A stretch of DNA of 24,762 nucleotides from Haplomitrium mnioides (taxonomy: Eukaryota; Marchantiophyta; Haplomitriopsida; Calobryales): assembly GCA_049999725.1 (NCBI GenBank), contig JBNGIS010010909.1:1-24762 (forward strand), written 5' to 3'. The stretch's first letter is position 1. The number at the start of each line of letters is the position of its first letter. The notes beneath the pieces were generated by a model. That model saw only the letters and a program-made list of their open reading frames with translations. It did no database searches and was not told the DNA's origin. A program made the position numbers and the translations under genes. Shown one piece after another: positions 1 to 9,533 of this stretch.

Positions 1-822
1 GTCTGAATTCCCTCTTCCTCCTTTCTGAATTTCTCGATTTCTCTCCTCTTCTTGAATCCTCTCACTCCACCTGAATTCCTCACAAATCCTCCTTTCTGAA
101 TTTCTTGATTTCTCTCCTCTTCTTGAATCCTCTCACTCCACCTGAATTCCTCACAAATCCTCCTTTCTGAATTTCTTCTCCTTCTCCACAAATTTCTCAT
201 CTATTTCATCTCTTTCATCCTCTCTTCTTGCATTCATCTTGTGGCAAATCATCCCTCGATAACTGAATTCTTCTACTATTGTGAATCCTTGCAAACCTCC
301 TCCCTTCTACGATCAAAATTCTTCCTGCTCTAATTGAAGTCATGTCTACCTCTTTCCCTTGCTGTTCAATTTCTCTTCCAAATCTTGCGATCAACATTTC
401 TCTATGTCCCTACGAATTTTTCCCCTACATCGATTCATGTGAGCTCCATCCTCACAATTCCTCCCTTTGAAATTCCTCCCTCCAAAATCTTGGCAAAATT
501 CCTCCCCCATATTCACTCGGTGTCTCTTTCCCTGTTGGGATTGATCCAGGCTGATCGATCAACTTGATCTATCCTCCCCTTGGCGCATGTTCCTCCCTGC
601 TCGCTACTTGATTGAATTCTCCCCCTGTCTAGCTATTTGCCTCTCCTCAGCGATCTCAGCCTCCTCCAACAATTCCAGCTTCCAGCGATCTCAACCTCCT
701 CATGGCGCATTTCTTCCTTGTTCGTGATCGTGCCTCCTTCAAAAATATAAATGACTTGATCTGTCTCAATATTAATGATAGTGATTGAATCTCTTTCAAA
801 CATATCATGATTAATTGCTTTT
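1..822. other. CT-rich left flank, no gene recognised
   Basis: This stretch is strongly pyrimidine-rich on the plus strand and is made of short variations on CCTCC, TTCTTG and GAATTC. I see no convincing coding region; the short open frames have low-complexity composition. It is the genomic sequence into which the Copia element at 823 inserted. The CT-richness would fit the 5' leader of another retroelement, but nothing here identifies one. Confidence 0.5.
16..176. repeat. 71-bp tandem repeat, about 2.3 copies
   Basis: A unit beginning TCCTCCTTTCTGAATTTCT recurs at 16, 87 and 158, a constant 71-bp step. The first two units are nearly identical and the third is cut short. The high similarity suggests a recent local duplication. 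No coding role is visible. Confidence 0.85.
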
Positions 823-929
823 TGTTATTGCATGAGCGCCACACACATACATACGTGAGTCTAGACGAATGAATGAATGATCCATTGATATGACCTACTT
901 ACATAGGGTATATATATGTCCCTAGAACA
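823..929 (-). repeat. 3' LTR (107 bp) of the Copia element
   Basis: On the minus strand it begins TGTTCTAGGG and ends GCAATAACA. It is exactly as long as the other LTR, and no gaps are needed to align them. It follows directly on the polypurine tract at 930-938. Similarity between the two LTR regions stops at the 823 and 8575 boundaries, which fixes the LTR length. Confidence 0.92.
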
Positions 930-938
930 CTCCCCCTT
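930..938 (-). promoter_or_regulatory. Polypurine tract
   Basis: On the minus strand AAGGGGGAG lies immediately before the 3' LTR. This is where plus-strand DNA synthesis is primed in LTR elements. Its contact with the LTR start confirms the element orientation. Confidence 0.85.
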
Positions 939-1390
939 GGCTGATTCTTCTTCTAGTAATCAGTCATTCTAGGACTATATGCTATGTAAGCCCTTATTAC
1001 AAATGCTATTTTCTGTGTGGTCTCACCGAAACCCTCCAGCTTTCTTCCAAGGGAAAGAGTGCCACCACATAATTTGATAGGTAAAAATATAATGATATAG
1101 TGTGTGGAGTGTGTGTGTAAGTAACAAAATGTCAAAATGTTGCTTTAATAGTAAAGCTAATATGTGGTGTTGTTGTGTCCTTTGTAGTTGTATCGTTGCG
1201 CTGATGCGTACTTTGTACTTATATCTTAGAGATATGTCTGAAAAATGATGTCAGCCTCAAAAGCTAAGAAGTGATGTCTCCTTCTGATATAATATGCTCC
1301 TGTCATTACGTGTATGACATTTCAGACAAATTAGATATTTTTCAAAAGGAAATGATTGAATATGCAATCTTTGATCTTCATGACTAAAGG
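939..1390 (-). other. Copia 3' untranslated region
   Basis: This stretch lies between the gag-pol stop and the polypurine tract. It has only short open frames and no recognisable gene. It contains GT- and TG-rich microrepeats near 1095-1120. I see no extra gene such as an envelope-like frame. Confidence 0.6.
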
Positions 1391-2188
1391 TCAGAGAAAA
1401 AATAGTATAAGCAAGCACCATTTGTTGTTTTGGTGTAACTCAGATAGTCTTTGTAGACCAAGCCCTTGAGTATATGCAATGTGCAGAGTAGAAAGAAGGG
1501 GGTTGGTGAAGATATCTGCTCTACTATCTTTGCTTATTATCCATTGAACATTTATTTTGTCACCGTATTGCTCATAGGTGTAAACAAATTTAAGGGCAAT
1601 GTGTTTAATTCTCTCGCCTTTGATAAAGCCTTGAGAAATTTGTTCGACACATGATCCATTGTCCTCGTATATTATTGTAAGAGACTGAAGTTGGGGTTGG
1701 CTCGTATTGATGTTGATATGATCAATGAGCTGTCAAAGCCAAATACATTCCCTACTAGCCTCATAGAGTGCTATGATTTCTGCATGGTTAGTCGAGGTAG
1801 TTGTAATGGTCTATTTAGTGCTTTTTAATGAGATAGCAGTGCTTCCTTTAAGGAAGACGTATCTTGTTTGAGACTTTGCGTCATCAGGATTAGATAAATA
1901 TCCAGCGTCGGCATAACCGACAATATCATTTGTTGCATTTTTTAGGAAGAAGAGTCCCATATCTTTTGTACCCTTCAAGTATTTCAAAATGCGTTTGAGT
2001 CCATTCCTGTGGCGAATGGTAGGCTGGGAGCTGTGTCTTGCGAGCAGGTTTACTGCGAAAGATATATCAAGTCTAGTCTTATTTGCAAGGTACATGAGGG
2101 CTCCAATTGCCAAAAGGTTTGGTTTTTTTAATCCCAAAGTTTGTTCATGTTCCTTTCGTTTTCCAAACTTGTTCTTGGTTGGATCCAA
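1391..2188 (-). pseudogene. Copia RNase H domain and polyprotein end
   Basis: The open part (1811-2188) begins LDPTKNKFGK after a TGA and includes IGALMYLANKTRLDISFAVN, LKRILKYLKGTKDMGLF, IVGYADAGYLSNPDDAKSQT and TAISLKSTK. It continues in frame past a TAG as STNHAEIIALYEASRECIWL and, past a TGA, QLIDHI. The GYADAGY motif holds a catalytic Asp, and HAEIIAL holds the catalytic Glu. The frame ends with AYTQGLGLQRLSELHQ and a stop at 1391. RNase H removes the RNA template during cDNA synthesis. Confidence 0.87.
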
Positions 2189-2191
2189 AGA

Positions 2192-3464
2192 TCACATTTC
2201 CATAGGAGTGCTTATCAAATGAGCATTGTCCATATTGAATTGTTTGAAGATCTTTGTTGTATATGTGGACTGGTGGATCAAAATCCCATTAGGAAGATGC
2301 TCAAACTGTATGCCGAGACAGAAATCTAGTTCTCCAATGTCTCCCATTTCAAATATGTCTTTTAGTTTGGCAGTTGTGTTGGCTGCCAAAATTTTTGTGC
2401 CAAAAATATTTATGTCATCTACATAAAGTGCAACTATGACGTAAGCCTTGATATTTCATGAACAAGCATGGAGCAATGTCATCATTTGTAAAATTCAGTG
2501 CCATCATCTCTTATTTGAATCTCTCATACCAAAATTTGCCACTTTGTTTGAGCCCATATATCAATTTCAGGACTTCAGCTGCCATTTGTGTTCCTGATTG
2601 ATCGATTGGTGATCTAGATGCATTAATAGAATGCTTTGCCAACCTGACATTTTTATGTGGTATACTTTGATGATGGGAGACAAAAGGTCCACTTTGGTCC
2701 TGCTCATGCAGTTTCTATGTATATGGGACTAAATGTCCTCTACAACGCTGCGTGCTCAGCAAATTTGCTGGCTGGACTAAAGGTCCTTTGAAATGTTGCG
2801 TGCTCAACGAATGTGTTGGCTAAACTAAAGGTCCTTTGAAATGATGCGTGCTAAGTGAATGTGTTGGCTGGACTAAAGGTCCTTTGAAATGGTGTGTGCT
2901 CAACAAAGTTGCTAGCTAGACTAAAGGTCCTTGAATGGCATTATGCAACTTACTTTCCATCATTTGGCATTGTCTTTTCAACATGAGGACTAAAGGTCCT
3001 TTCTAGATTGGCGGTGGCCTGCTATGAACAAAAGATCCTTTCATTTGTTGGCCATTGAGGACAAAAGGTCCCTTTCCTATATTGAGGTCTTTGTAGACAA
3101 AAGGTCTATTCTTAATCATTGTGCCTCTGTGGAATAAAGGTCCATTTTTATAGTGCATATCATGAGGGACAAAAAGTCCAATCTCAGTTTTTGGGCCGTT
3201 TGGGACTAAAGGTCCATTTGTACTGTGGTTGTTCTCCTCCTAAATATGAAATGCTATTCTTGATATGAGCTTAGGAGGTGCCTTCATAAAAATTTGGGTG
3301 TCCAGAGTGCCATATAAGTAGGCAATGATGATGTCCATGATGTGCATAGTGAGATGGCATTGGATAGCAAATGCTATCATATATTTATAAGTTATAGTAT
3401 CCATGATGGGTGAGTATGTGAGGTCATAATCACGTCCAGGAATCTGAGTATATCCTTTGGCCAC
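2192..3464 (-). pseudogene. Reverse transcriptase with a repeat insert
   Basis: The N part (3464-3240) has VAKGYTQIPGRDYDLTYSP and MDIIIAYLYGTLD, where the Asp before IIIAYLYG is motif A. The C part has LKLIYGLKQSGKFWYERF (about 2535-2590) and an intact LYVDD active site (YVDD at 2414-2425), then FCLGIQFEHLPNGI. Between motif A and YGLKQSG, where related elements have roughly 20 residues, this copy has about 200 codons in the same frame, filled with a repeated G-P-[LF]-V motif. Stops in the insert are nearly all TAG. A one-base shift lies near 2445 between FMKYQG and AYVIVALYVDD. The enzyme would make cDNA in the particle. Confidence 0.88.
2679..3215 (-). repeat. Codon-phased GPLV repeat inside reverse transcriptase
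   Basis: Thirteen copies of a 12-base core (GGACCTTTAGTC on the minus strand, giving Gly-Pro-Leu/Phe-Val with small variants) begin at plus-strand positions 3204, 3168, 3132, 3096, 3060, 3027, 2988, 2919, 2871, 2823, 2775, 2727 and 2679. The steps are 36, 36, 36, 36, 33, 39, 69, 48, 48, 48, 48 and 48, all multiples of three. The 48-bp part is a clear tandem repeat with FKGPLVQPTHSLSTHH-like 16-residue units. The frame runs unbroken, except for stops, from the motif-A side to YGLKQSG. Confidence 0.9.
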
Positions 3465-3479
3465 TAATCTTACCTTATA

Positions 3480-4069
3480 TCACGTGACATCACCTTTCTC
3501 ATTGTGTTTGCAGACAAAAATAAATCTGTAATTTGTCAGATGCATGTCAAGAAGTGTTGGCATAACATATCCAAATACTTGTCGTTGTATGAGAGAGTCA
3601 AGTTTCAAATTTATTGCTTTCTCCCATTGAGGCCAATCGGTTTTTGATTGTGCTTCTTGTATAGATAAAGGGTCAGATGTATCATTGTCTATTGATTGTG
3701 ATACAAAGAATGCAAATAAATCATCCATAGGGATCTGGGTTTTGTCCCATATTTGACTGGTATGGGAATAGTCATTTGCTATTTCATCGTTGTTGGTCGC
3801 AACGTGTATGTCGGTGATTTTGGTTTATTCTTTGAGCCTTTAGGTTTGCCACGTTTTTCTTTAAGCTGTATTTCAGTGGCAAATGCGTCAACTTTTTGAA
3901 GTCGTGTTGGTGCGTTGGTAGCTTCGATGTGCAATTTGGTGATGATGGCTGCATTGTTAAATATGTCAGGCATTTTGATTAATGTTTGTTGTAAATGGAG
4001 GAGTCGTTTGACTTTGGCATCGGATTGTCCGTTTTGTTGGTTGAAGTCTAATGGCAAGTGTTGGTGTCA
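3480..4069 (-). pseudogene. Integrase to reverse-transcriptase linker
   Basis: Two open pieces remain (3779-4057 and 3480-3728) with the loose, Lys/Gln-rich composition of the Copia linker, including LKEKRGKPKGSKNKPK and a later DWPQWEKAINLKLDSL helix that usually starts the reverse-transcriptase region. A stop-rich, frameshifted stretch joins them. No separate domain is recognised. Confidence 0.65.
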
Positions 4070-5175
4070 TATTAATTTGTCCTCAGGTTTGGGTTGTGTA
4101 GCTTTATCCTCTTGTAACAGATGTGGAAACGATTTTTCAAAGAATTGACAGTCTCTGAATCGAGACTTAAACACATCAGAGGTTGAGGGTTCAAGATATC
4201 GAATGATAGAAGGAGATTCAAAACCGATATATATATGTCTTTTTGACATTGGGGTCCCATCTTTGTTTGATGTAGTCCTAAGATTGGGACAATGATGAGG
4301 CAACCAAATATGCGAAGATGTGAGATATCTGCAGAAATTCCAGCTGCAAGTTGGTGTAGGGAATTCTGGTTGAATGCAGATGGTCTGTAATGCAGTATGG
4401 ATGTTGCGTGCATGATTGTGTGTCCCCAAGCTATGGTGGGGAGGTTTGAATTCCGAAGTAATGGTTTTGCTATTAGTTGTATTCTCTTGATAGCAGATTC
4501 TACAATGCCATTTTGAAAGTGTACATGTAGAACTGAATATTATATATCTATGCCGGTAGATGTGCAAAAATCATCAAAAGTTTGTGAAGAGAATTCTTCG
4601 GTGTTTTCCACTCTCAGATTTTTGATTAGGTAATCAGGGAGTCGTGTCGAGAGTTTTAAGATTTGTGATAGCAGTTTCGAGAAGACCATGTTTTTGGTCG
4701 TAAGAAAGGATACTTCTCACCATTTGGATGATGCATCAATGGTGACTAGGAAGTATCAGAATGGTCCCAAAGGTGGATGGATAGTTCCACAGACATCATC
4801 GTGGATCCTCTTAAGGAATCAAGGAATCGTGATCATTATTTTGTCGTGAGAAGGTGCAATTCTCAGTTTTCCTTGTGCGCAAGCTGAGCATGGGGTATTC
4901 AATGGCAGTGGGTGTACGTTTTGTGGCATTCCTTTGCTATCATTTTTGATATGGTAGAACATGTCTTGACCAAGATGCCTTAGGCGGTTGTGCTATGTGA
5001 CAGCTGCCAAGATCGGTGTCGTAGAGACATGATATGAACATATTTTGGTAGTGTACAGTCTAGGTGGTGATGGTGAGAATGATTCTTTTATGCCAACACT
5101 TGTTGCTGTTGGATTTAGAATATGGAGGACTTCAGTGTCTTGAAAAGATCTGGTTTGAATGTAAAAACCATTTTG
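4070..5175 (-). pseudogene. Integrase domain of the Copia element
   Basis: The His-His-Cys-Cys zinc region ends with CSACAQGKL (CSAC at 4879-4890), and HNRLRHLGQDM lies just upstream of it on the minus strand. The catalytic core starts with DVCGTIHPPLGPF (first Asp at 4795-4797). The second acidic position reads VENTEEF where the family has L-D-N, so Asp has become Glu. The third acidic residue is kept in NGIVESA near 4490-4515. Later parts (AWGHTIMHA, ISHLRIFGC, KMGPQ and a YLEPS-like piece) fit plant Copia integrases. Stops and at least one frameshift, seen as two overlapping open frames at 4072-4567, make it inactive. Confidence 0.82.
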
Positions 5176-5502
5176 TCATATATCTCGGAAACTGATGAGG
5201 TTTTTGGTTGCTGTAGGTGCATAAATTGTAGATTTTATATCCAATCTAGTACAGTTTGGAAATAGTATGGTTGTTGGACCATGTCCTTCTTCAATTTGAT
5301 TGTGGCTGGTGATCATAGTCATAGGCCTAGAAGAAGGTTTAATCGATGAGAAGTATTTTTGGTCTTGCAATATAGTGTGCAAAGATCCGTTGTCTACAAT
5401 GCAGGTTATCTCAGATTTGTTTTTTTTGTTTGATAGAGATGAATAAGTCATGTGACTTTCAAGATGTAGATTGTACGATGGATATTCATCCATGTCTGTC
5501 AT
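5176..5502 (-). pseudogene. Protease domain of the Copia element
   Basis: The segment holds the retrotransposon aspartic-protease signature as CIVDNGSLHTIL at about 5365-5405. The catalytic triad is normally Asp-Ser/Thr-Gly; here the middle residue is Asn (5389-5391), while Asp and Gly remain. Downstream are the usual beta strands (TTILFPNCTRLDI, YAPTATKNLISFRDI) that lead into the pre-integrase region. The frame joins the zinc-knuckle frame through one TGA. The enzyme would cut the polyprotein inside the particle. Confidence 0.83.
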
Positions 5503-5583
5503 TTCTAGTAAGTTGTCGTGTACCTCATTATTGTGAGATTTAATGCTTTGTTGGTATAATCACGCTAGATGCAAGGGTACTCT

Positions 5584-5625
5584 GCAAGTAGGTTGGGCGT
5601 AGCCATGCGTACCACATCGATTGCA
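5584..5625 (-). pseudogene. Gag zinc knuckle with missing His
   Basis: In the Gag-pol frame these 14 codons read CNRCGTHGYAQPTC. The Copia knuckle pattern is Cys-2-Cys-4-His-4-Cys. The three cysteines are in place, but position 9 is Tyr, a single C-to-T change from His. The knuckle normally binds RNA during packaging and would lose one zinc ligand here. A different open frame covers the same bases and hides the motif. Confidence 0.75.
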
Positions 5626-5868
5626 AGTTGTTTGCGGCTGGTGCGAATGAGAATAAGTGCATTAGCCTTGATGGGATTGCTTGCCTCCTCTATTGGTCTA
5701 TGTGCGCTGTGGGATGTGTTCTGGTGTCGTTGATGTGCGACGTTTGGTATGTCAAAACCTGTTGTTGGGAGTCGGAGGTCGATTGGTGTTAGGGCGGGTA
5801 GTGCTCTCCCTAAATCTGGAGTATCCCCTTCCTCTGCCTCTAGAGAAACTTCTATTTCTGGAGCAGGG

Positions 5869-6498
5869 TTATTGTCCACTCCTTGTAAAGTGTGATTCAG
5901 GGTTTTGTGGAGGAGCGGTAGACCTTGGGGGTTGTTTCTTTGCATTTTCCACGAGGATTAATTGATGTTTTTCAGCTAGTAACATGTACGCTATGAGTTC
6001 AGAATATCCAGTGAATCGCATATTGCGATATTCTAATGCTAAAATGAGATTGCTCACAGGAAAAGTTGATAGAGTCTTCTCTATTTGTTCTTCATCGGTC
6101 ACAAAGTGACCGCATATTGCCAATTGTGAGATAATGCAAAAAAATTTGTTGTTGTAATTTACTATAGACATATGGTCCTGAACTCGAAGATTAATCCAAT
6201 TGTGTGTTACTGTAGGGAGCGATATACTTGTGAGATGGTCAAATATGAGTTTTAGTTCTTCTCACATTAGGTGGGGACTGTTATAGTTTAGGTATTGGAG
6301 TCTTAGAGGTTCCACTAGATGGTGTCGAATCAGGTTGAGGGCTCTGGCTGCATCACGGAGGTTGATATTATTGTCTGTGTTGAGTATTTCACGGATACCC
6401 TTGGAAGTCATATATGTTGTGACGTCTAGTGACCATGATGAGTAGTTGGAGCCATCCATTCTCAGTGCCTAGAATTTCAGAGATGCTACAGATGGCAT
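5869..6498 (-). pseudogene. Gag (UBN2-type) domain of the Copia element
   Basis: The reading begins MPSVASLKF and continues through ALRMDGSNYSSWSLDVTTY, the usual Copia Gag opening in which the protein says where it binds. Further on are VDHLTSISLP-like and MSIVNYNNKF segments and SEXIAYMLLAEKHQ, typical of the helical Gag core. A TAG near 6469-6471 and a TGA at 6262-6264 (expected Trp before EELKL) break it. A basic, proline-rich tail follows before the zinc knuckle. Gag would coat the RNA in cytoplasmic particles. Confidence 0.82.
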
Positions 6499-8560
6499 TT
6501 GCAGATTTGTGCTCTGTTTTGTTGAGAATACTTGTGAATGAGTAAGAGGAACCAGATTGTCTGGCAAATGTAGTGGCTAGGTTAGGGCTGCGATTGTTTT
6601 GTACTTTGTACAGATTGGTGATCGATCCAAATTTTGGTCAATCATAGACCCATGTACCTGTTTATGTTTTCTGTTTTAAGCAGAAAAACAAATAAGGAAC
6701 TAAAATGAAAAATAGGAAAGAATCAACTAAATATGAGTCACTTGGTATGTACTACCAGGAAATGAAATAAGAAATTGGTGTTGCTAATGGATGAAGAAAC
6801 TGCCCTGTATGAGTATGTATCTACTTTTGCTGGTATGTCTATGGCGTGTCCTCCAAGAGTTGTCCTTGTGTGTGCCTAGTCTCTGATTGTTGTAGTGCCA
6901 CTCTGCAATGTTGATTCTATAAAGAAGGAAGAAGTAAAATTTGCAAGTATGACCAGATAGAGGTTTGGCTTGTGGAGGTGATAGGGGTCATCATTTCTGT
7001 TAGTACAAGTTGCATGTAGTTTCTTGTCAAAAATATTTCAGAATCAAAGAATGTGTCCTTTGTGAGGGATAGATTCGTTTAGAGAAGAAGAAAGGAGTCA
7101 ATAAAAAATAATCAAGAGGTAAGTTGAAGAGATTGAACCTCAAAGTTTTGGAAAAGAAGTGAATGAACTTGAAGTGACAAGATGCAGTGTTGTCCTTCTG
7201 TTGAATGTCGGGACATATAGCTCTGTGTTGTTGCCTATGTAAAGGTGTCTCTCACCAAAAGTATATTGACTGAGTCTTCGTTGCTACATAGATAGGTGAG
7301 TTGAACTTGTGCACATGTAGGTATCTGATGTCAAAGTCACACATAGAGGTAAGATAGTGTTAGAAGATGATGTCAGGTAGGTTTAGAATGTGTCTTGTCT
7401 CCTTTTGGCCTGGATGGTGCTTCTATCATGAAAGACGGGTAGGTTGTTGCTGAGTGATAGCAGAGAACCAAAACAAAGGAAAAATGAACCAGAAATGAAA
7501 GAACAATAGGAAGGTGGTAAGCTCATATGCTTATCCTTTAATGTTAGAGAGAAACAAAAAAAGGTAAGAGCAAAGGGGTAGGAAAACAAGTTCGTGTACT
7601 TTGGTGTCGAAGAAGAATAGGTGTACACGCTATTGTTGTTTCCTATGCTGGATAGTTCCTAGCAAAGAGAAGCAGTAAACAAGAATCTCATGAAGAACCA
7701 CGAATAGAAAAAAAAATGAAGAGAGATAATGATGATTTGTGAGTAGATGAGAGGTTAGTGTAGAAGTGTAGCAATGGAAACAGAGAGAAAAGAAGAATAC
7801 AACCTAATAGGTGTTGTTGTTGAAGAGAAAGGAGGATGGACAGCTTCAGTCTGTCATAGGCGAGAGGTAAATGAAAGAAAAAATGCTACAATGTTAGTCG
7901 ACTACGTGCGTTGCCACACTGCTGGGGGTTTAGCTAAGGTCGACAAGGAGAAAGAGAGTGTCGATGAAATGCTATGACAGTTGAGTGCTTGGGGGCAAGC
8001 AACGGAGCAACCGACTGCTGCAGAAGGTTGTCGAACAAGAAAGGAGAGATCAACTCGTAGTGCCTCTGGCGGAAACAATGTCACCTAGTAAAGAAGAAAA
8101 ATTCGTCAAGTGGAGAACAATGAGGTCGTCCAATAGATGAGCAAAGAGGTCACCAAGCAAAAGAGCAAGGGTTTCCTAAACAAATGAAGGAAATGTCGTT
8201 AAGCAGATCGTTGGTTGCCGTGGTTGCAAAGGTGAACGGGGCGTCGAAGAAAAATGATGTTGCGAGTGAGGAACAAAGAGCTAGGGACACAAGACGTGCA
8301 CGCTCTAGTTTGTACAAGGTGCTTCAAAGAGAAATGTGGGAAAAATGAAGAGCAATAGAAAGAAATGAGAGAAAAAAAAAGAGAAGAAAGGGAAATGCTC
8401 AAATGCTCATTAGGTTTATAGAGAAAAAAAATGGTATTGCAGAGAGAAAATGTTCTGCAAAGAGAGAAAAATGAGTACGCAAAGGATGAGTACGCGAGAG
8501 CTTCCTCAAATGTTGGTGCGGATTAAGCACGTGAGGGAGAAAAAAATTCTCTAAAGTCTG
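6499..8560 (-). other. Long untranslated leader of the Copia element
   Basis: About 2.06 kb separate the primer-binding site from the first Gag codon. On the minus strand the region is rich in CT runs and has only short open frames with no family resemblance. No tRNA, structured RNA or second gene is recognised. Such a leader is much longer than usual for Copia elements and contrasts with the very short LTRs. It may hold packaging or translation signals, or a piece acquired from elsewhere; I cannot tell which. Confidence 0.6.
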
Positions 8561-8574
8561 TCGTGTTGATAACG
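8561..8574 (-). promoter_or_regulatory. Primer-binding site, probably a half-tRNA(Ile) type
   Basis: The 14 bases directly after the 5' LTR read CGTTATCAACACGA on the minus strand. There is no initiator-Met TGGTATCAGAGC motif. The reverse complement resembles the anticodon stem-loop of plant tRNA-Ile (about 12 of 14 positions against the form I remember), which suggests priming from an internally cut tRNA, as in Drosophila copia. The position is seen directly; the tRNA assignment is inference from memory. Confidence 0.55.
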
Positions 8575-8681
8575 TGTTATCGCATGAGCACTGCACACAC
8601 ATACATGGGAGTCTAAACGAATGAATGAATGATCGATTAATATAACCTACTAATATAGGGTATATATATGTCCCTATAACA
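8575..8681 (-). repeat. 5' LTR (107 bp) of the Copia element
   Basis: Read on the minus strand it begins TGTTAT and ends ATAACA, a perfect 6-base terminal inverted repeat with the usual TG..CA ends. It matches 823-929 over its whole length without gaps, at about 85% identity. It contains a TATATATA stretch at 8661-8668 that could be the promoter TATA box, and a GAATGAATGAATGAT run shared by both LTRs. At 107 bp it is very short for an element of this size. Confidence 0.92.
8661..8668 (-). promoter_or_regulatory. Candidate TATA box in the 5' LTR
   Basis: An alternating TA run lies about 14 bases inside the start of the 5' LTR on the minus strand and is conserved in the 3' LTR (about 909-916). 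Its place so near the LTR edge implies a very short U3. No other promoter motif is recognised. Confidence 0.4.
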
Positions 8682-8857
8682 TTTTTTGTGTTTTGTACTC
8701 AAATAGATTTGATTTAGTGGTAGCTAGAGTGGTTTTCCTCAAATTGTTTTTGTGCAACAAAAAAATCAAAACACAGAATTGTGATTTGTGTCACATCAAG
8801 TACATCAATATGTAACTTAGATTTGCGTTTCCTTGTTGTTGTTGTTGTTTTTTTTTT
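8682..8857. other. Spacer between Copia element and DUF7869-like gene
   Basis: AT-rich sequence with a T run at 8850-8861 just past the stop of the neighbouring minus-strand gene. It follows the Copia insertion site and is the likely 3' untranslated end of that gene. No gene is seen. Confidence 0.4.
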
Positions 8858-9376
8858 TTAGAAGTATTGTCCACAAAATGCATCATCAACCTCACAAGTA
8901 AACCATTGAACATGTACTCGTTTTGGGTTTGGGGTTTCTTCCTCATCAAATAGCAAAACATGAAGGACTTGGGCAACCCAAACCAATCTGCTCTTTGGAT
9001 TTAGAGATGCAACAACACAAATAAACATTCTAACTTTCATCTCATATAGATTGCCAAATTTGTACCCATATCGAGCAATGTGCAAAAGAGTCCCTTCTTG
9101 CGGTCTAGGTGCTCCATCATAGATTGCTCAACATATAGAAAGTATTTGCTGTACAAGAGCATCTTCTTCTATATGTTGAGCATCAAGCTCAGAACCTAAA
9201 CAAACATTTTGAGAATCATTACAAGTGTTTGATAGTTGTGAAGGTGGAAAGGTAAATTCTGCTTTGAGTCCTCATCTTTTTTTTCAAAGATGTAGGCTGC
9301 AATCTCTTGTTGGGCAAGAAAAAAGTCATTCCACTATTGAATATTAGAATCTGTAAAGAACTTGTAGTAGTTCTCA
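8858..9376 (-). pseudogene. C-terminal module of the DUF7869-like gene
   Basis: After the assembly gap the reading resumes with FFTDSNIQ, a stop, WNDFFLAQQEIAAYIFEKK and, after a probable slip in an A-run near 9275, a frame through VCLGSELDAQHIEEDALVQQ, a TGA, and APRPQEGTLLHIARYGYKF. It ends with VASLNPKSRLVWVAQVLHVL, PNPKRVHVQWFTCEV and a stop at 8858-8860. The V-W-V-A-Q-V-L ... V-H-V-Q-W-F pattern of short strands looks like a small beta barrel of the BAH or Tudor kind, though that is a weak inference. Confidence 0.6.
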
Positions 9377-9476
9377 NNNNNNNNNNNNNNNNNNNNNNNN
9401 NNNNNNNNNNNNNNNNNNNNNNNNNNNNNNNNNNNNNNNNNNNNNNNNNNNNNNNNNNNNNNNNNNNNNNNNNNNN
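9377..9476. other. Assembly gap (100 N)
   Basis: Exactly 100 N bases, the usual size for a gap of unknown length. It falls inside the DUF7869-like gene between its core and its C-terminal module, so some coding or intron sequence may be missing. Confidence 0.99.
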
Positions 9477-9533
9477 CTTGAATTGTTAATAAAAGGTAAT
9501 ATCATGTATTCTTTGAACTAAAGAGGGACATTA

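Larger units (their letters stand above)
1391..6498 (-). pseudogene. Copia gag-pol polyprotein, decayed
   Basis: A single reading frame of about 1,700 codons can be followed from an ATG at 6496-6498 (MPSVASLKF) to a stop at 1391-1393. It has Gag, zinc knuckle, protease, integrase, reverse transcriptase and RNase H. The protein would form virus-like particles, cut itself into units, copy RNA into DNA and insert it. I chose this start because the reading MPSV..LK leads in frame to the Gag motif MDGSNYSSW at 6459. In-frame stops occur in Gag (before MDGSNY and at 6262-6264), after the zinc knuckle, in integrase, in the reverse-transcriptase insert and in RNase H; small frameshifts lie in integrase, in the integrase-RT linker and near 2445. 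The family resembles the Copia type common in vascular plants with a GPIHPPxGPF integrase start. Confidence 0.88.
823..8681 (-). mobile_element. Degenerate Ty1/Copia LTR retrotransposon
   Basis: The element has two matching 107-bp LTRs (823-929 and 8575-8681), a primer-binding site next to the right LTR, a polypurine tract next to the left LTR, and between them gag, protease, integrase, reverse transcriptase and RNase H in the Copia order on the minus strand. Total length is 7,859 bp. The flanking bases are CTTTT on the left and TTTTT on the right, a possible imperfect 5-bp target-site duplication. By hand count the LTRs differ at 16 of 107 ungapped positions, so the insertion is old. Gag-pol has many stops and several frameshifts, so the copy cannot act by itself. 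Most nonsense codons are TAG or TGA where CAG, CGA or TGG is expected, as after cytosine deamination. Confidence 0.93.

Noticed and set aside
334-567. 77-codon plus-strand frame in the CT-rich left flank
   Set aside because: Composition follows the CT-rich repeat (Ser, Pro, Leu, Phe) and there is no domain or splice evidence.
5565-5945. 126-codon minus-strand frame over the Gag zinc-knuckle region
   Set aside because: It is in a different frame from Gag and protease. The correct frame shows the CNRC...C knuckle and joins the protease frame.
8561-8574. Initiator-Met tRNA primer site expected after the 5' LTR
   Set aside because: No TGGTATCAGAGC-like motif is found next to the LTR or within the leader near it, so the usual plant Copia primer is not used here.
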